Translations under genes and position numbers: made by a program
DNA from: Stieleria tagensis
GTDB taxonomy: Bacteria; Planctomycetota; Planctomycetia; Pirellulales; Pirellulaceae
Length of the DNA stretch: 42,489 nucleotides
NCBI RefSeq assembly: GCF_024129865.1
Contig: NZ_JAMYFE010000023.1
Location: 1-42,489, forward strand
Reading direction: 5' to 3'
Shown: one piece after another, positions 36,501 to 42,489 of the stretch
Layout of the letters: every line of letters begins with the position of its first letter
How positions within the stretch are numbered: position 1 is the stretch's first letter
The notes under the pieces: generated by a model
What the model was told of the DNA's origin: nothing
The model's input: the letters and a program-made list of their open reading frames with translations, nothing else
The model's database searches: none

Positions 36501-37325
36501 GAAGACTGCGTTTTGAAAGACATTTTGATTCCCGGCGGCGAAGTCGCCTTGGGGACGCAGTGTTCGCAATTGGCGCATGGTTCGCTGAACCGGTGCCATT
36601 TCGGCGTTGAGTAGCCGATGCACCTGCGTGACGTCATCGTAACGATTGGGCACACTGTCCAACGCGCTGATCATTTTTTGCCAGCCGGGTAGTGCCGGTT
36701 CTGGGGCGCGGACCGTGATTTGGTTTTGCCGACGATCGACTTCGACCAACGTGCCTTGCATCGGGATCACGTTCATTTGAAACGTCACCAGATTGCCATT
36801 GTTCCGGGTGGTCATCGGAACGTCTTGACCGGCAGCCTGTTTCAAGTCGCGTTCGAATTCGCGCCAAGAAATATTCTGCAGCCGCATGCTGAGCGGACCG
36901 ACAGCCGCCGAGGACGCCTGACGCACCGCGCCAGCGACCAACGCTTTGACGTCCGATGCGATCGAAGCATGGGTTTTGGCCGGCGCCATCACGACCAACT
37001 GCTCGTTGCCGACATCAGGCGAAATCGTGACGCCCGGCAATTCGCTATAACGCATGCTGAGCGTCGTAGCGATCGAACGGGCGTGGGCCGCCGGCACCGA
37101 CAGCTTACGCAATTGGGGTGAATCACTGGCCGGGACGGCGACCATTTGCATGTTCGCCTGGTGGGACGCCATTGTGGCGCCTGCCATCGATGGCAAACGG
37201 TGTGGCACTCCCGTTGGCGGCTGACTCGGCAGCGTATTGCTGGGGGTGGTTTGGGCATGAGCCGTCGTCACGGAAATCACCGCGGCAAGCTTCAAGCACA
37301 AGGCTCCCCGTAGACAGGCAGACAT
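33561..37325 (-). CDS. Large secretin (type II/IV pilus-type GspD/PilQ) with many N-domain repeats
   Basis: 1254 aa from ATG 37325, where a signal peptide begins (MSACLRGALC to TTAHA); residues upstream to 37364 are not signal-like. Secretins form large gated channels in the outer membrane for type II/III secretion or type IV pili. Five or more N1-type (NolW) repeats span about 310-780, each with strand-helix pairs such as VVPLKYADANAVAALL, LRVFRLQNASAIDAEEAI, VKVFTIENGDAAQLAL and EVIWLRNNDAPIVAEAI. The secretin core follows (about 782-1030: ILSRPQLMTTENTESLIEVG, FSGQTVIMGGLIQTS, LPLISNIPIIGNLFKYDFE). A Pro/Ala/Asn-rich tail of about 200 residues ends the protein. No other secretion gene lies in the window. 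Confidence 0.94.
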   Translation of the reverse strand: MSACLRGALCLKLAAVISVTTAHAQTTPSNTLPSQPPTGVPHRLPSMAGATMASHQANMQMVAVPASDSPQLRKLSVPAAHARSIATTLSMRYSELPGVTISPDVGNEQLVVMAPAKTHASIASDVKALVAGAVRQASSAAVGPLSMRLQNISWREFERDLKQAAGQDVPMTTRNNGNLVTFQMNVIPMQGTLVEVDRRQNQITVRAPEPALPGWQKMISALDSVPNRYDDVTQVHRLLNAEMAPVQRTMRQLRTLRPQGDFAAGNQNVFQNAVFQADQSADQNTAPPADLGDAPPADGDADSEGSGPLGDVQIEYVPELGQIIVKGSTRDVRRVMDLIKEIEDKAELTQPDSEVVPLKYADANAVAALLTQLYDDVLSSRQGDVSITSLDSPNSLLLIGRSEAIVSLKELIQKIDQPVEESSRLRVFRLQNASAIDAEEAIRTFFSERPGVEEELRTGLGPRVRISADYRTNSLIVSAAPRDMTEVTRLINDLDVQQTQAQAQLRVFPLNNAVAEDLATTLQDAFNGSEVTGSENVSAPSTSLSIVAIDSDERRVVDSGILAGATITADTGANAIVVRAPSTSMPLIAELIRQLDKAPGIDSLVKVFTIENGDAAQLALSLETLFGVEAGASGTSIGGANAAGLPSSTASADSSLVPLRFSTDIRTNSIVASGSMEDLEVVESILLRLDSEGFAERITEVIWLRNNDAPIVAEAITNYVNDRQQSRTAIQQYQTGLGPYDLLDRDIVAIAEFNSNSILLSVAPRLYEEVRTLIDRLDRRRPMVMIKVMLAEVNLDDAFEIGTELGLQDSLAFNRGQAVGPGAPAAGTPGFNFNDAGVPNVNASGRDSLASTAVSSFGLGQANPAIGYGGFVLNAASDSVSLLFRTLQDAGRAQILSRPQLMTTENTESLIEVGRQIARFRGSTVTNNTVTQNIEDITVGLILRLRPRVGSDGTITMQVDITRSDRDDANGTLVPDGDGGTVLINDIIDTTAQATLSVFSGQTVIMGGLIQTSRAAFSRRLPLISNIPIIGNLFKYDFESETRRELLVVLTPMLVTGEQDLEYIKQTESSKMSWCLADVVEANGDVGLSGGYGLWGPAIGPTIYPDLQPTVDGEVVVGELPPGIVPDRQRPAMGQPAGQPYYPPAAPAPAPGIAPAAPYAPGQDILDDGFQYQSPEPLGTGVGSPVDVPSGNLIPQNSLPQAALPGGPAASPTAANSAANPAGVNQSSFQTTTTMIGSEPEPNLPAGWQNASQK

Positions 37326-37742
37326 GGGGGAGACAGCAGATTTCAACCGGTGCACGGGCAACACCTATTTGCAGACGTACGGGGCGAGCGACAAAAACGA
37401 ACGGAACTCCAAGAGCGCTTCCTCCGTTCATCCCCAGTGATCGTCTTTGTCGTTTCATTCGCTACAGTCAAACTCACTGCGATACTGGTGCCCAATCGGT
37501 CTATTAGGCATGATTGTCAGTATCCGTAACGAACCCGAAGGCCTGGCAAACCAGGCAAAATAGGTCGGGGCATCGCATTCGGACGCTCAAGTCCAATTGG
37601 AATGCTTTCACTCTCAGCCGGCTGGCCGGGGAATTGTTCGCAACGAGAGGCTGTCCAGTTAGATTGGGTGGCAATCGATCAAAGGTTCACGCTGACAACT
37701 CTCTCGGTTTCATAAAATGCCTTGCCTTGGCGGTCCAATGCT
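37326..37742. other. 417-bp divergent intergenic region, secretin and dinB
   Basis: It must carry promoters for both genes. GCCTGG (37541-37546) and CCAGGC (37551-37556) form a perfect 6-bp hairpin with loop CAAA followed by AAAA, which could stop leftward or rightward leakage. No LexA-like box (CTGT-N8-ACAG) was found. No gene supported. Confidence 0.5.
37692..37718 (+). promoter_or_regulatory. Possible dinB promoter
   Basis: CTGACA (37692-37697) and TAAAAT (37713-37718) resemble -35 and -10 boxes, but the spacer is only 15 bp and the -10 box lies 25 bp before the start. Weak. Confidence 0.25.
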
Positions 37743-38921
37743 ATGATTCTGCACGTCGACATGGATGCGTTTTACGCCTCCATTGAACAGCGAGATCATC
37801 CCGAACTGCGCGGCCAGCCCGTGGTGGTCGGTGGCAGCAAAACGGGGCGTGGGGTGGTGGCGGCAGCCAGTTACGAAGCTCGCCAGTACGGAATTCATAG
37901 CGCGATGCCGGGCCGCCGCGCCGCCCAGTTATGCCCGCACGCGGTGTTTGTTCGCGGCCGCATGTCACACTACAGCGAAGTCGGTCGTCAGGTCCGCGAG
38001 ATTTTTGCTCGTTTCACACCGGTGATCCAACCGTTGTCGTTGGATGAAGCCTTTCTGGATGTCGCGGGGACCGAGCGGTTGCACGGCGACGCGGTTTCAA
38101 TTGGGCATCAAATCAAAGACATGATTCAGCGAGAGTTGCAGTTGACGGCCAGTGTCGGCATCGCGCCACGCAAGTTTGTTGCCAAGATCGCCAGCGACTT
38201 GGAAAAACCCAATGGGTTTGTTGTCGTACAGGAATCGCAACTGCAAACCTTTTTGGACCCGCTGCAGGTCGAGCGGCTATGGGGCGTCGGCAAGGTCGGA
38301 GCGCAGCGGTTGCATCGTTTGGGATTGAAAACTGTCCGTGACATTCGGTGCTACGATCGCTCGCTGTTGGTGACCAAACTGGGCGCTTGGGGCGACCACC
38401 TGTGGCAACTCGCCAACGGGATTGATTCGCGACTGGTTGTGACCGACCGAAACGCCAAACAAATCAGTCACGAACGAACGTTCGGGGAAGACCAAAGCGA
38501 CGAGGAATTCTTGCATGCTGTGGTGTGTTTCCTGTGCGAACAAACGGCAATGCGACTGCGTCACAGCCAGCAAAAAACCGGCGCGGTGGTGTTGAAGTAT
38601 CGCCGCGAAGATTTCCGTACGTTCACCAAATCACAGACACTCGACGCACCAACCGACCAAACCAGCCGGATCATTCAGGTTGCCTGCGGTTTATTAGCCA
38701 AAATGCGGCAACACGAACCACGTCCGGTACGCTTGATCGGCGTCTCGTTGGGATCGTTCGTCGGCGGCCAGACGGCGACGCAGTTGTCATTGTTGGATGA
38801 CCAGGACCAGCAGCATGCCGAGCGCAAGGTCGACGCTGTGATGGACGAATTGTCGGCCAAGATCGGCCAGCGCAAAATCTATCGCGCGGCCAGTCATCAT
38901 TGGCGGAATCCGCCGAAATAA
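37743..38921 (+). CDS. dinB: DNA polymerase IV (Y-family)
   Basis: 392 aa from ATG 37743 (MILHVDMDAFYASIEQRD); an ATG seven codons upstream is less family-like. A translesion polymerase. Catalytic motifs: DMDAFYASIE with the first Asp, LSLDEAFLDVAG with Asp-Glu, the fingers and thumb segments, HhH-like ERLWGVGKVGAQRLHRLGL and the little-finger region ending VRLIGVSLGSF. Near the end TQLSLLDD fits a clamp-binding motif, so it should bind the sliding clamp. It ends directly before a strong hairpin shared with the convergent regulator gene. Confidence 0.96.
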   Translation: MILHVDMDAFYASIEQRDHPELRGQPVVVGGSKTGRGVVAAASYEARQYGIHSAMPGRRAAQLCPHAVFVRGRMSHYSEVGRQVREIFARFTPVIQPLSLDEAFLDVAGTERLHGDAVSIGHQIKDMIQRELQLTASVGIAPRKFVAKIASDLEKPNGFVVVQESQLQTFLDPLQVERLWGVGKVGAQRLHRLGLKTVRDIRCYDRSLLVTKLGAWGDHLWQLANGIDSRLVVTDRNAKQISHERTFGEDQSDEEFLHAVVCFLCEQTAMRLRHSQQKTGAVVLKYRREDFRTFTKSQTLDAPTDQTSRIIQVACGLLAKMRQHEPRPVRLIGVSLGSFVGGQTATQLSLLDDQDQQHAERKVDAVMDELSAKIGQRKIYRAASHHWRNPPK

Positions 38922-38923
38922 AA

Positions 38924-38962
38924 AAAGCGGTCTTCTTCGCTGTTGGCGAAGACGACCGCTTT
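38924..38962. terminator. Bidirectional terminator between dinB and the LuxR-type regulator
   Basis: Arms 38924-38940 and 38946-38962 pair over 17 bp with one mismatch around a 5-base loop. The left side is preceded by an A-run (38918-38926), giving a T-run for the leftward transcript; the rightward transcript has only two T. It stands exactly between two convergent stops. Confidence 0.85.
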
Positions 38963-38988
38963 GAAAGAAACAGCCTAACTGCGGAGGG

Positions 38989-39621
38989 TTAGACCAAGTT
39001 TTTGCGAACTGCCCACACAGCGGCTTGCGTGCGGTCGGTGACACCGATCTTGCGCAAGATGTGTTGAACGTGTTCTTTAACCGTTTCGTAGCTGATGCCC
39101 AACATCTTGGCGATTTCTTTGTTGGTCAGCCCTTGAGCCATTTGCCGCAACACTTCGCTTTCACGATGCGTCAACGGAACGTCCAATTCTTGGCTCAGAC
39201 GCGGCGTCGCCAAGGCGCCGGTGACGCGGCGAAGCTCTTCGCGTGTCCAAGCCGATTCACCACTGGCAGCCAAGTTCAGCGCGTCGATCAATCGCTCACG
39301 TGGAGCAGATTTAAGGATATATCCGGCAGCACCCAGCGCGACCGCGCGTGCGATGTAGGTTGGGTTGTCGTAGGCGGAATACAACACGATCGGCAAATCG
39401 GGGTGATCTAGCTTCAACCGACCCAGTGTGTTCAATCCGTCTCCACCGTCCATCCGGATGTCCATCAACACACAGTCGGGGACTGATTTTTCGACCGAAG
39501 CCAAGGCTTCTGCGGCGTTACATGCCTCTTCGGCGATGACCAAATCAGTTCCTTCTAGCATGGACTTCAGGCCCATGCGAATCACCAAGTGATCGTCTAC
39601 TACTAATAGATTCTTGCTCAT
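38989..39621 (-). CDS. LuxR/NarL-family response regulator
   Basis: 210 aa from ATG 39621, behind a good binding site (AAGGAG). Earlier in-frame residues to 39666 are not family-like. Receiver domain with VVDDHLVIRMGLKSML, the phospho-Asp in CVLMDIRMDGGDG, and Lys in GYILKSAPRERL. C-terminal LuxR helix-turn-helix: LTHRESEVLRQMAQGLTN, KEIAKMLGISYETVKEHVQ and ILRKIGVTDRTQAAVWA. No kinase lies next to it, so it is an orphan by position. Its targets are unknown. Confidence 0.96.
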   Translation of the reverse strand: MSKNLLVVDDHLVIRMGLKSMLEGTDLVIAEEACNAAEALASVEKSVPDCVLMDIRMDGGDGLNTLGRLKLDHPDLPIVLYSAYDNPTYIARAVALGAAGYILKSAPRERLIDALNLAASGESAWTREELRRVTGALATPRLSQELDVPLTHRESEVLRQMAQGLTNKEIAKMLGISYETVKEHVQHILRKIGVTDRTQAAVWAVRKNLV

Positions 39622-40227
39622 TGAATCTCCTTCGCTTTCAGGGTTTGGATGCGCTGTATTCGTCAAGCGGTTAAAGGCATCGAGATCAGGGAATTAGAGA
39701 TCACTTGATACTTAGCTAGCATCAAGAGTCATCAGCTGGATTGTTTCCTGCTACTGGTAGGGGCGACGTACCACACACCACCCCGCAGCAGAATTCGTCG
39801 AAATAGACGGCTTCTCACATTCATCCGATTTGGGGGCTTTGGGCTCCATGTAAGGGATGGGCAAATATGGCCGTAATTCCGTTCCTATGACAGCCCTTGT
39901 CATCGTAACGATTTGCGAGCAATCTCCGTTCCAATCGGGCGGTCTTGCAAGATATGTCGCTAAAATGTTCAGGATTGGTTGAATTCTGTCAGATATTTGA
40001 CAGCTTATGCTCGTTTTCTATCTCGGGGGGCTAATTGGCGGGCAACCGCCCCGGCAATCCGTGAAAAAATAGTCTTGTTCAGTGGATTGTTGACACCTCG
40101 CCAGGGCGCCCCCCCAAATCGAAGTGGACGTTCCATTCTACAAGAGGGTCAACAGAAGAACTTCCAATCCCGCACCAAAATCTGTCGGATTTTGCGTAAA
40201 AGCCAAGGAATTCTCACCAGCTGGTGC
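39622..40227. other. 606-bp intergenic region upstream of the LuxR-type regulator
   Basis: Long control region for the regulator gene. CTTGAT (39704-39709) and ATCAAG (39721-39726) form an inverted repeat 83-105 bp before the start, a possible operator. CTGTCA (39986-39991) and TGACAG (39998-40003) form another perfect 6-bp inverted repeat. TTGACA (39997-40002) is -35-like on the plus strand but no gene follows on that strand nearby. No coding region or known RNA was recognised. Confidence 0.45.
39704..39726. repeat. Inverted repeat, possible operator
   Basis: Two 6-bp half-sites, CTTGAT and ATCAAG, separated by 11 bp, upstream of the LuxR-type regulator. Size and position suit a dimeric regulator, possibly the protein itself. 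Confidence 0.35.
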
Positions 40228-41250
40228 TCACCTGCCTACCCAGGCGGCGAGAAATTCTTTGGTGGCAATTGCGAATGAGCGTCCCGCCGCGGCGGTGGGA
40301 ATCAAGTCTCTTGGGGTCGAAGAAGCCGACGAGCCGGATTGAAACGCGCAGGGTAGAGCTGAAAACGTCAGTTGGTTGGCTGCGGCCAATCGCAATGCCC
40401 GAGGCATATGAAAGGCGCTGGTCACCAGTCCCAACGATCTCGAGTCGCTCGCTAGCCCGTTGCTTTCCGGCACACGGCCAGTTCCGATCAGAGATTGCCA
40501 AGCTTGCGGTGGGGAATCAAAGAACAATCGCAGCCCGGCCATTTCTGCCGACGTGTTTTCGCCGAATGATTCAAAAATGACGCGATTGGGGACGCCCAGC
40601 GATCGCAGCAATTGCCGCCCGAGGGTGGATGCATCTGGGGCGCCCAGCGGTCCGCTGCCGGTGCAGAGAATGGATTTCGTTTTACCGGCGTGCCACAGCT
40701 GAGCAGCCAACACGATGCGCTGAGCGTCGCAGCCGACTTCGGTGATCCCAAACAAATTGACTTGGGCATAGCCGCCGAGCACCACGACAGCATCAAACGG
40801 CGGTGAATCGGTCGCCAACGGATCCGCGTCGATCGGGAATTCCAGCGTTTTCATCCAGCGTTCAGCAACCAGGCCATTGAACGAAATCCCGACGGCGATC
40901 CACAACGCTGTGAAGCAGATTGCCCCGCGACGCCGGTGTTTTGAGGCGCAGGCGATCGCCAATGCGAGCATCAGCAACCACAGAATTCCCACCGGCATCG
41001 CCAGATCGGTGGCCGCACGCGCCGCCAGCGATTTGCCGCCCGCCAATCCGCTGGCACCGACCAGAACCACCGCCAGCGTTGCCGCGAACACCCCGCCACG
41101 GAGTAGTGCCGCCGTCCAGGTGCGGCGTTTCTGGCCAGGATTTTTCTCTTGGGGACAGTCCCCATCGGCTGCCCCATTCTCGTGGGGACTGTCCCCATCG
41201 GCTGCCTGAAACGTTGTTTCGCCGCCGTCGCCCTGCGCTGGTTGTGTCAC
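40228..41250 (-). CDS. DUF218 (YdcF/ElyC-like) membrane protein
   Basis: 340 aa from GTG 41250, behind AGGA at a spacing of 8. The frame is open to 41715 but those residues run over the opposite metallopeptidase gene and look like a shadow. GTG 41415 is the alternative start. A charged N-terminal stretch (1-40) contains two copies of a Gly-Asp-rich segment encoded by repeated palindromic DNA. Two membrane segments follow (about 53-72 and 85-120). The DUF218 domain has FDAVVVLGGYAQ, SILCTGSGPLGAPDA, VPNRVIFESFGENTSAEM and LVTSAFHMPRALRLA, as in ElyC/SanA/YdcF, proteins tied to envelope sugar-lipid metabolism. Exact role unknown. Confidence 0.85.
   Translation of the reverse strand: MTQPAQGDGGETTFQAADGDSPHENGAADGDCPQEKNPGQKRRTWTAALLRGGVFAATLAVVLVGASGLAGGKSLAARAATDLAMPVGILWLLMLALAIACASKHRRRGAICFTALWIAVGISFNGLVAERWMKTLEFPIDADPLATDSPPFDAVVVLGGYAQVNLFGITEVGCDAQRIVLAAQLWHAGKTKSILCTGSGPLGAPDASTLGRQLLRSLGVPNRVIFESFGENTSAEMAGLRLFFDSPPQAWQSLIGTGRVPESNGLASDSRSLGLVTSAFHMPRALRLAAANQLTFSALPCAFQSGSSASSTPRDLIPTAAAGRSFAIATKEFLAAWVGR
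41150..41203. repeat. Two GGGGACnGTCCCC palindromes inside the DUF218 gene
   Basis: TGGGGACAGTCCCCATCGG (about 41151-41170) and TGGGGACTGTCCCCATCGG (about 41182-41200) are near-identical palindromic units followed by CTGCC. They lie in the part coding the variable N-terminal region. Short palindromes of this sort recur in many planctomycete genomes, in my recollection. Confidence 0.7.
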
Positions 41251-41418
41251 TGCGTTGTTCCTATCGCCGTCCTGAGGTGTGCCGCCGCGAAAAATTCGCC
41301 AACCGGCTCGATCGATGCCGCCGGCGATAAATTCTTCTCTTCCCTGCTGGTCAGCCAATCCGGGGCAGTACCATAATGTGTGCGTCCTGAATGGTTTCAG
41401 CAAACAATCCGACACGTT

Positions 41419-41440
41419 GATACGGTTCCCATGCCGTATC
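41419..41440. promoter_or_regulatory. Perfect hairpin or operator in the divergent region
   Basis: GATACGG (41419-41425) and CCGTATC (41434-41440) pair perfectly with an 8-base loop, 21 bp before the metallopeptidase start and next to its binding site. It lies between divergent genes, so it could be an operator or a 5'-leader hairpin. Confidence 0.4.
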
Positions 41441-41461
41441 GAACAGAGAAGAGGCAATGTA

Positions 41462-42316
41462 ATGCGTTGGCGCGGTAGAGAGCAAAGTAGCAATGTGGAA
41501 GACCGTCGCCGATCCGGTGGCGCAGTGGCTGTTGCCGGCGGTGGCATTGGATTGTTGATCATGGTGGTGTTGTACGCGCTGCTGGGCGGCAATCCACAGC
41601 AGTTGCTGCAACAGCAAGCGGCGATGCAACAGGAAGCCGGTGGCGGCGAAGTTCGGGAACTGACACCGGAAGAGCAGGAACGCGGCGATTTTGCCAAAGT
41701 CGTATTGAAAGACACGGAAGACGTTTGGTCAGAAATCTTTGCCGAGAACGGCGAGCGTTATCAACCACCAAGCATGGTGCTATTCTCGGGCAGCATTCGC
41801 TCGGCCTGTGGTGGTGCCACATCGGCGTCCGGACCTTTTTATTGCCCGGCCGACCAAAAAGTTTATCTGGATACCTCGTTCTTTACCCAATTGGCCGAGC
41901 AGCTCCACGCGCCCGGTGACTTTGCACAGGCCTATGTGATCGCGCACGAAGTCGGACACCACGTCCAAAACTTGCTGGGCAAGACCAACTACGTGGATCA
42001 AATCCGTCAATCCGGTAGCAAAGTCGAAGCCAATGCGGCGTCGGTCCGCTTGGAACTTCAGGCCGATTTTTATGCCGGTGTGATGCTGAACCATGCTCAA
42101 CGCACCAAGCAAATCATTGAACCGGGCGACGTCGAAGAAGCGTTGAAAGCCGCGACGGCGATCGGCGACGATCGGCTGCAGAAACAAAGCCAAGGCTACG
42201 TCGTGCCAGAATCGTTTACACACGGAACCAGCGAGCAACGGTTGCATTGGTTCATGAAAGGATTGCAAACCGGTGACATAACGCAGGGCGATACATTCAG
42301 CCCCAACGCGCTGTAG
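41462..42316 (+). CDS. YpfJ-like neutral zinc metallopeptidase
   Basis: 284 aa from ATG 41462, with a purine-rich site (AGAGAAGAGG) upstream; in-frame residues back to 41279 are not family-like. After a charged start, one membrane segment (about 22-42) anchors the protein, with a Gln-rich stretch after it. The zinc motif is VIAHEVGHHVQ (HExxH), and a downstream conserved LELQADFYAGV gives the likely third ligand. GGATSASGPFYCPADQKVYLD matches the family block. Function and substrate of YpfJ-type peptidases are not established. Divergent from the DUF218 gene with 211 bp between. Confidence 0.92.
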   Translation: MRWRGREQSSNVEDRRRSGGAVAVAGGGIGLLIMVVLYALLGGNPQQLLQQQAAMQQEAGGGEVRELTPEEQERGDFAKVVLKDTEDVWSEIFAENGERYQPPSMVLFSGSIRSACGGATSASGPFYCPADQKVYLDTSFFTQLAEQLHAPGDFAQAYVIAHEVGHHVQNLLGKTNYVDQIRQSGSKVEANAASVRLELQADFYAGVMLNHAQRTKQIIEPGDVEEALKAATAIGDDRLQKQSQGYVVPESFTHGTSEQRLHWFMKGLQTGDITQGDTFSPNAL

Positions 42317-42349
42317 TTCCAAAATTTCAACCTCGCTCTGAAGTTCACC

Positions 42350-42380
42350 CTGCCGAACCTGCCTCCAGCAGGTTCGGCAG
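42350..42380. terminator. Hairpin after the metallopeptidase gene
   Basis: CTGCCGAACCTGC (42350-42362) and GCAGGTTCGGCAG (42368-42380) pair perfectly over 13 bp with a 5-base loop, 34 bp after the stop. No T-run follows, so it may be a REP-like palindrome as much as a terminator. A small stem ACGCC/GGCGT at 42403-42415 follows. Confidence 0.6.
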
Positions 42381-42489
42381 TGCCCCCGGGCTAAGCTATT
42401 GAACGCCGTTGGCGTAGAGATGGGATTGGGTGCATGCGACTCTCCCAATGGGTGGCACGCCAAGCTGCACGACTTCCTTGCGGGAGAGT

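Noticed and set aside
37326-37742. LexA/SOS box for dinB
   Set aside because: No CTGT-N8-ACAG or other recognisable LexA palindrome was found in the upstream region.
41251-41715. Upstream extension of the DUF218 reading frame
   Set aside because: The frame is open but runs antisense over the well-supported metallopeptidase, is rich in Cys/Ser/Pro shadows, and a GTG with a good binding site exists at 41250.
1-42489. CRISPR array, tRNA, rRNA or prophage
   Set aside because: No regularly spaced repeats, cloverleaf with CCA-end features, rRNA segments, integrase or phage structural genes were seen.

Overview
The window reads as a chromosomal segment of a planctomycete, most likely Pirellulaceae (Rhodopirellula-like). 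Reasons: short operons with GTG/TTG starts and often weak Shine-Dalgarno sequences; a large secretin with many repeated N-domains; a fused cysN-cysC; cyclic-nucleotide/ferredoxin and multiheme cytochrome proteins; and REP-like GGTAACC/CAGCGAG palindromes between genes that resemble those I know from Rhodopirellula. The assignment rests on recognition, not on a database search. I see no rRNA, tRNA, CRISPR array, transposase or phage gene.

Layout. 1-3.1 kb: an alpha/beta hydrolase and a Tat-exported beta-propeller protein, each followed by a copy of the same noncoding repeat. 3.1-7.3 kb (minus): a PH-domain membrane protein and the sulfate-activation pair cysD-cysNC. 7.37-7.47 kb: a compact region able to form alternative stems. 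7.5-16.1 kb (plus): a conserved housekeeping run purA, uppS, cdsA, phoH, a PgpH-type HD phosphohydrolase, ybeY and a CBS/CorC protein. 16.3-20.3 kb: korA-korB (2-oxoacid:ferredoxin oxidoreductase) and cysK, followed by a palindromic repeat cluster. 20.7-23.1 kb: three poorly known proteins, two of them a small P-loop ATPase and its operon partner. 23.4-24.8 kb: an SLC13-type anion transporter.

The most distinctive part is 24.9-31.7 kb. A protein fusing two cyclic-nucleotide-binding-like domains to a four-cluster ferredoxin is followed at once by a membrane protein with two histidine pairs suited to two b hemes, then by a membrane-anchored decaheme cytochrome c. A two-component pair (OmpR-type regulator and HAMP kinase) lies just downstream. 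Together the three redox proteins look like an electron path from cytoplasmic Fe-S clusters through membrane b hemes to periplasmic c hemes, possibly gated by a cyclic nucleotide. This is the best candidate for an undescribed system.

31.7-37.3 kb (minus): a secretin with at least five N-domain repeats, a lipoprotein and a voltage-gated-type potassium channel with a zinc-ribbon tail, closely packed. 37.7-42.3 kb: DNA polymerase IV and a LuxR-type response regulator sharing a bidirectional terminator, a DUF218 (YdcF/ElyC-like) membrane protein and a YpfJ-like zinc metallopeptidase transcribed divergently.

Sulfur genes recur (cysD, cysNC, cysK and an SLC13 carrier that might take sulfate), but they are not one operon. 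Korα/β and the ferredoxin/cytochrome module both point to ferredoxin-level electron carriers.
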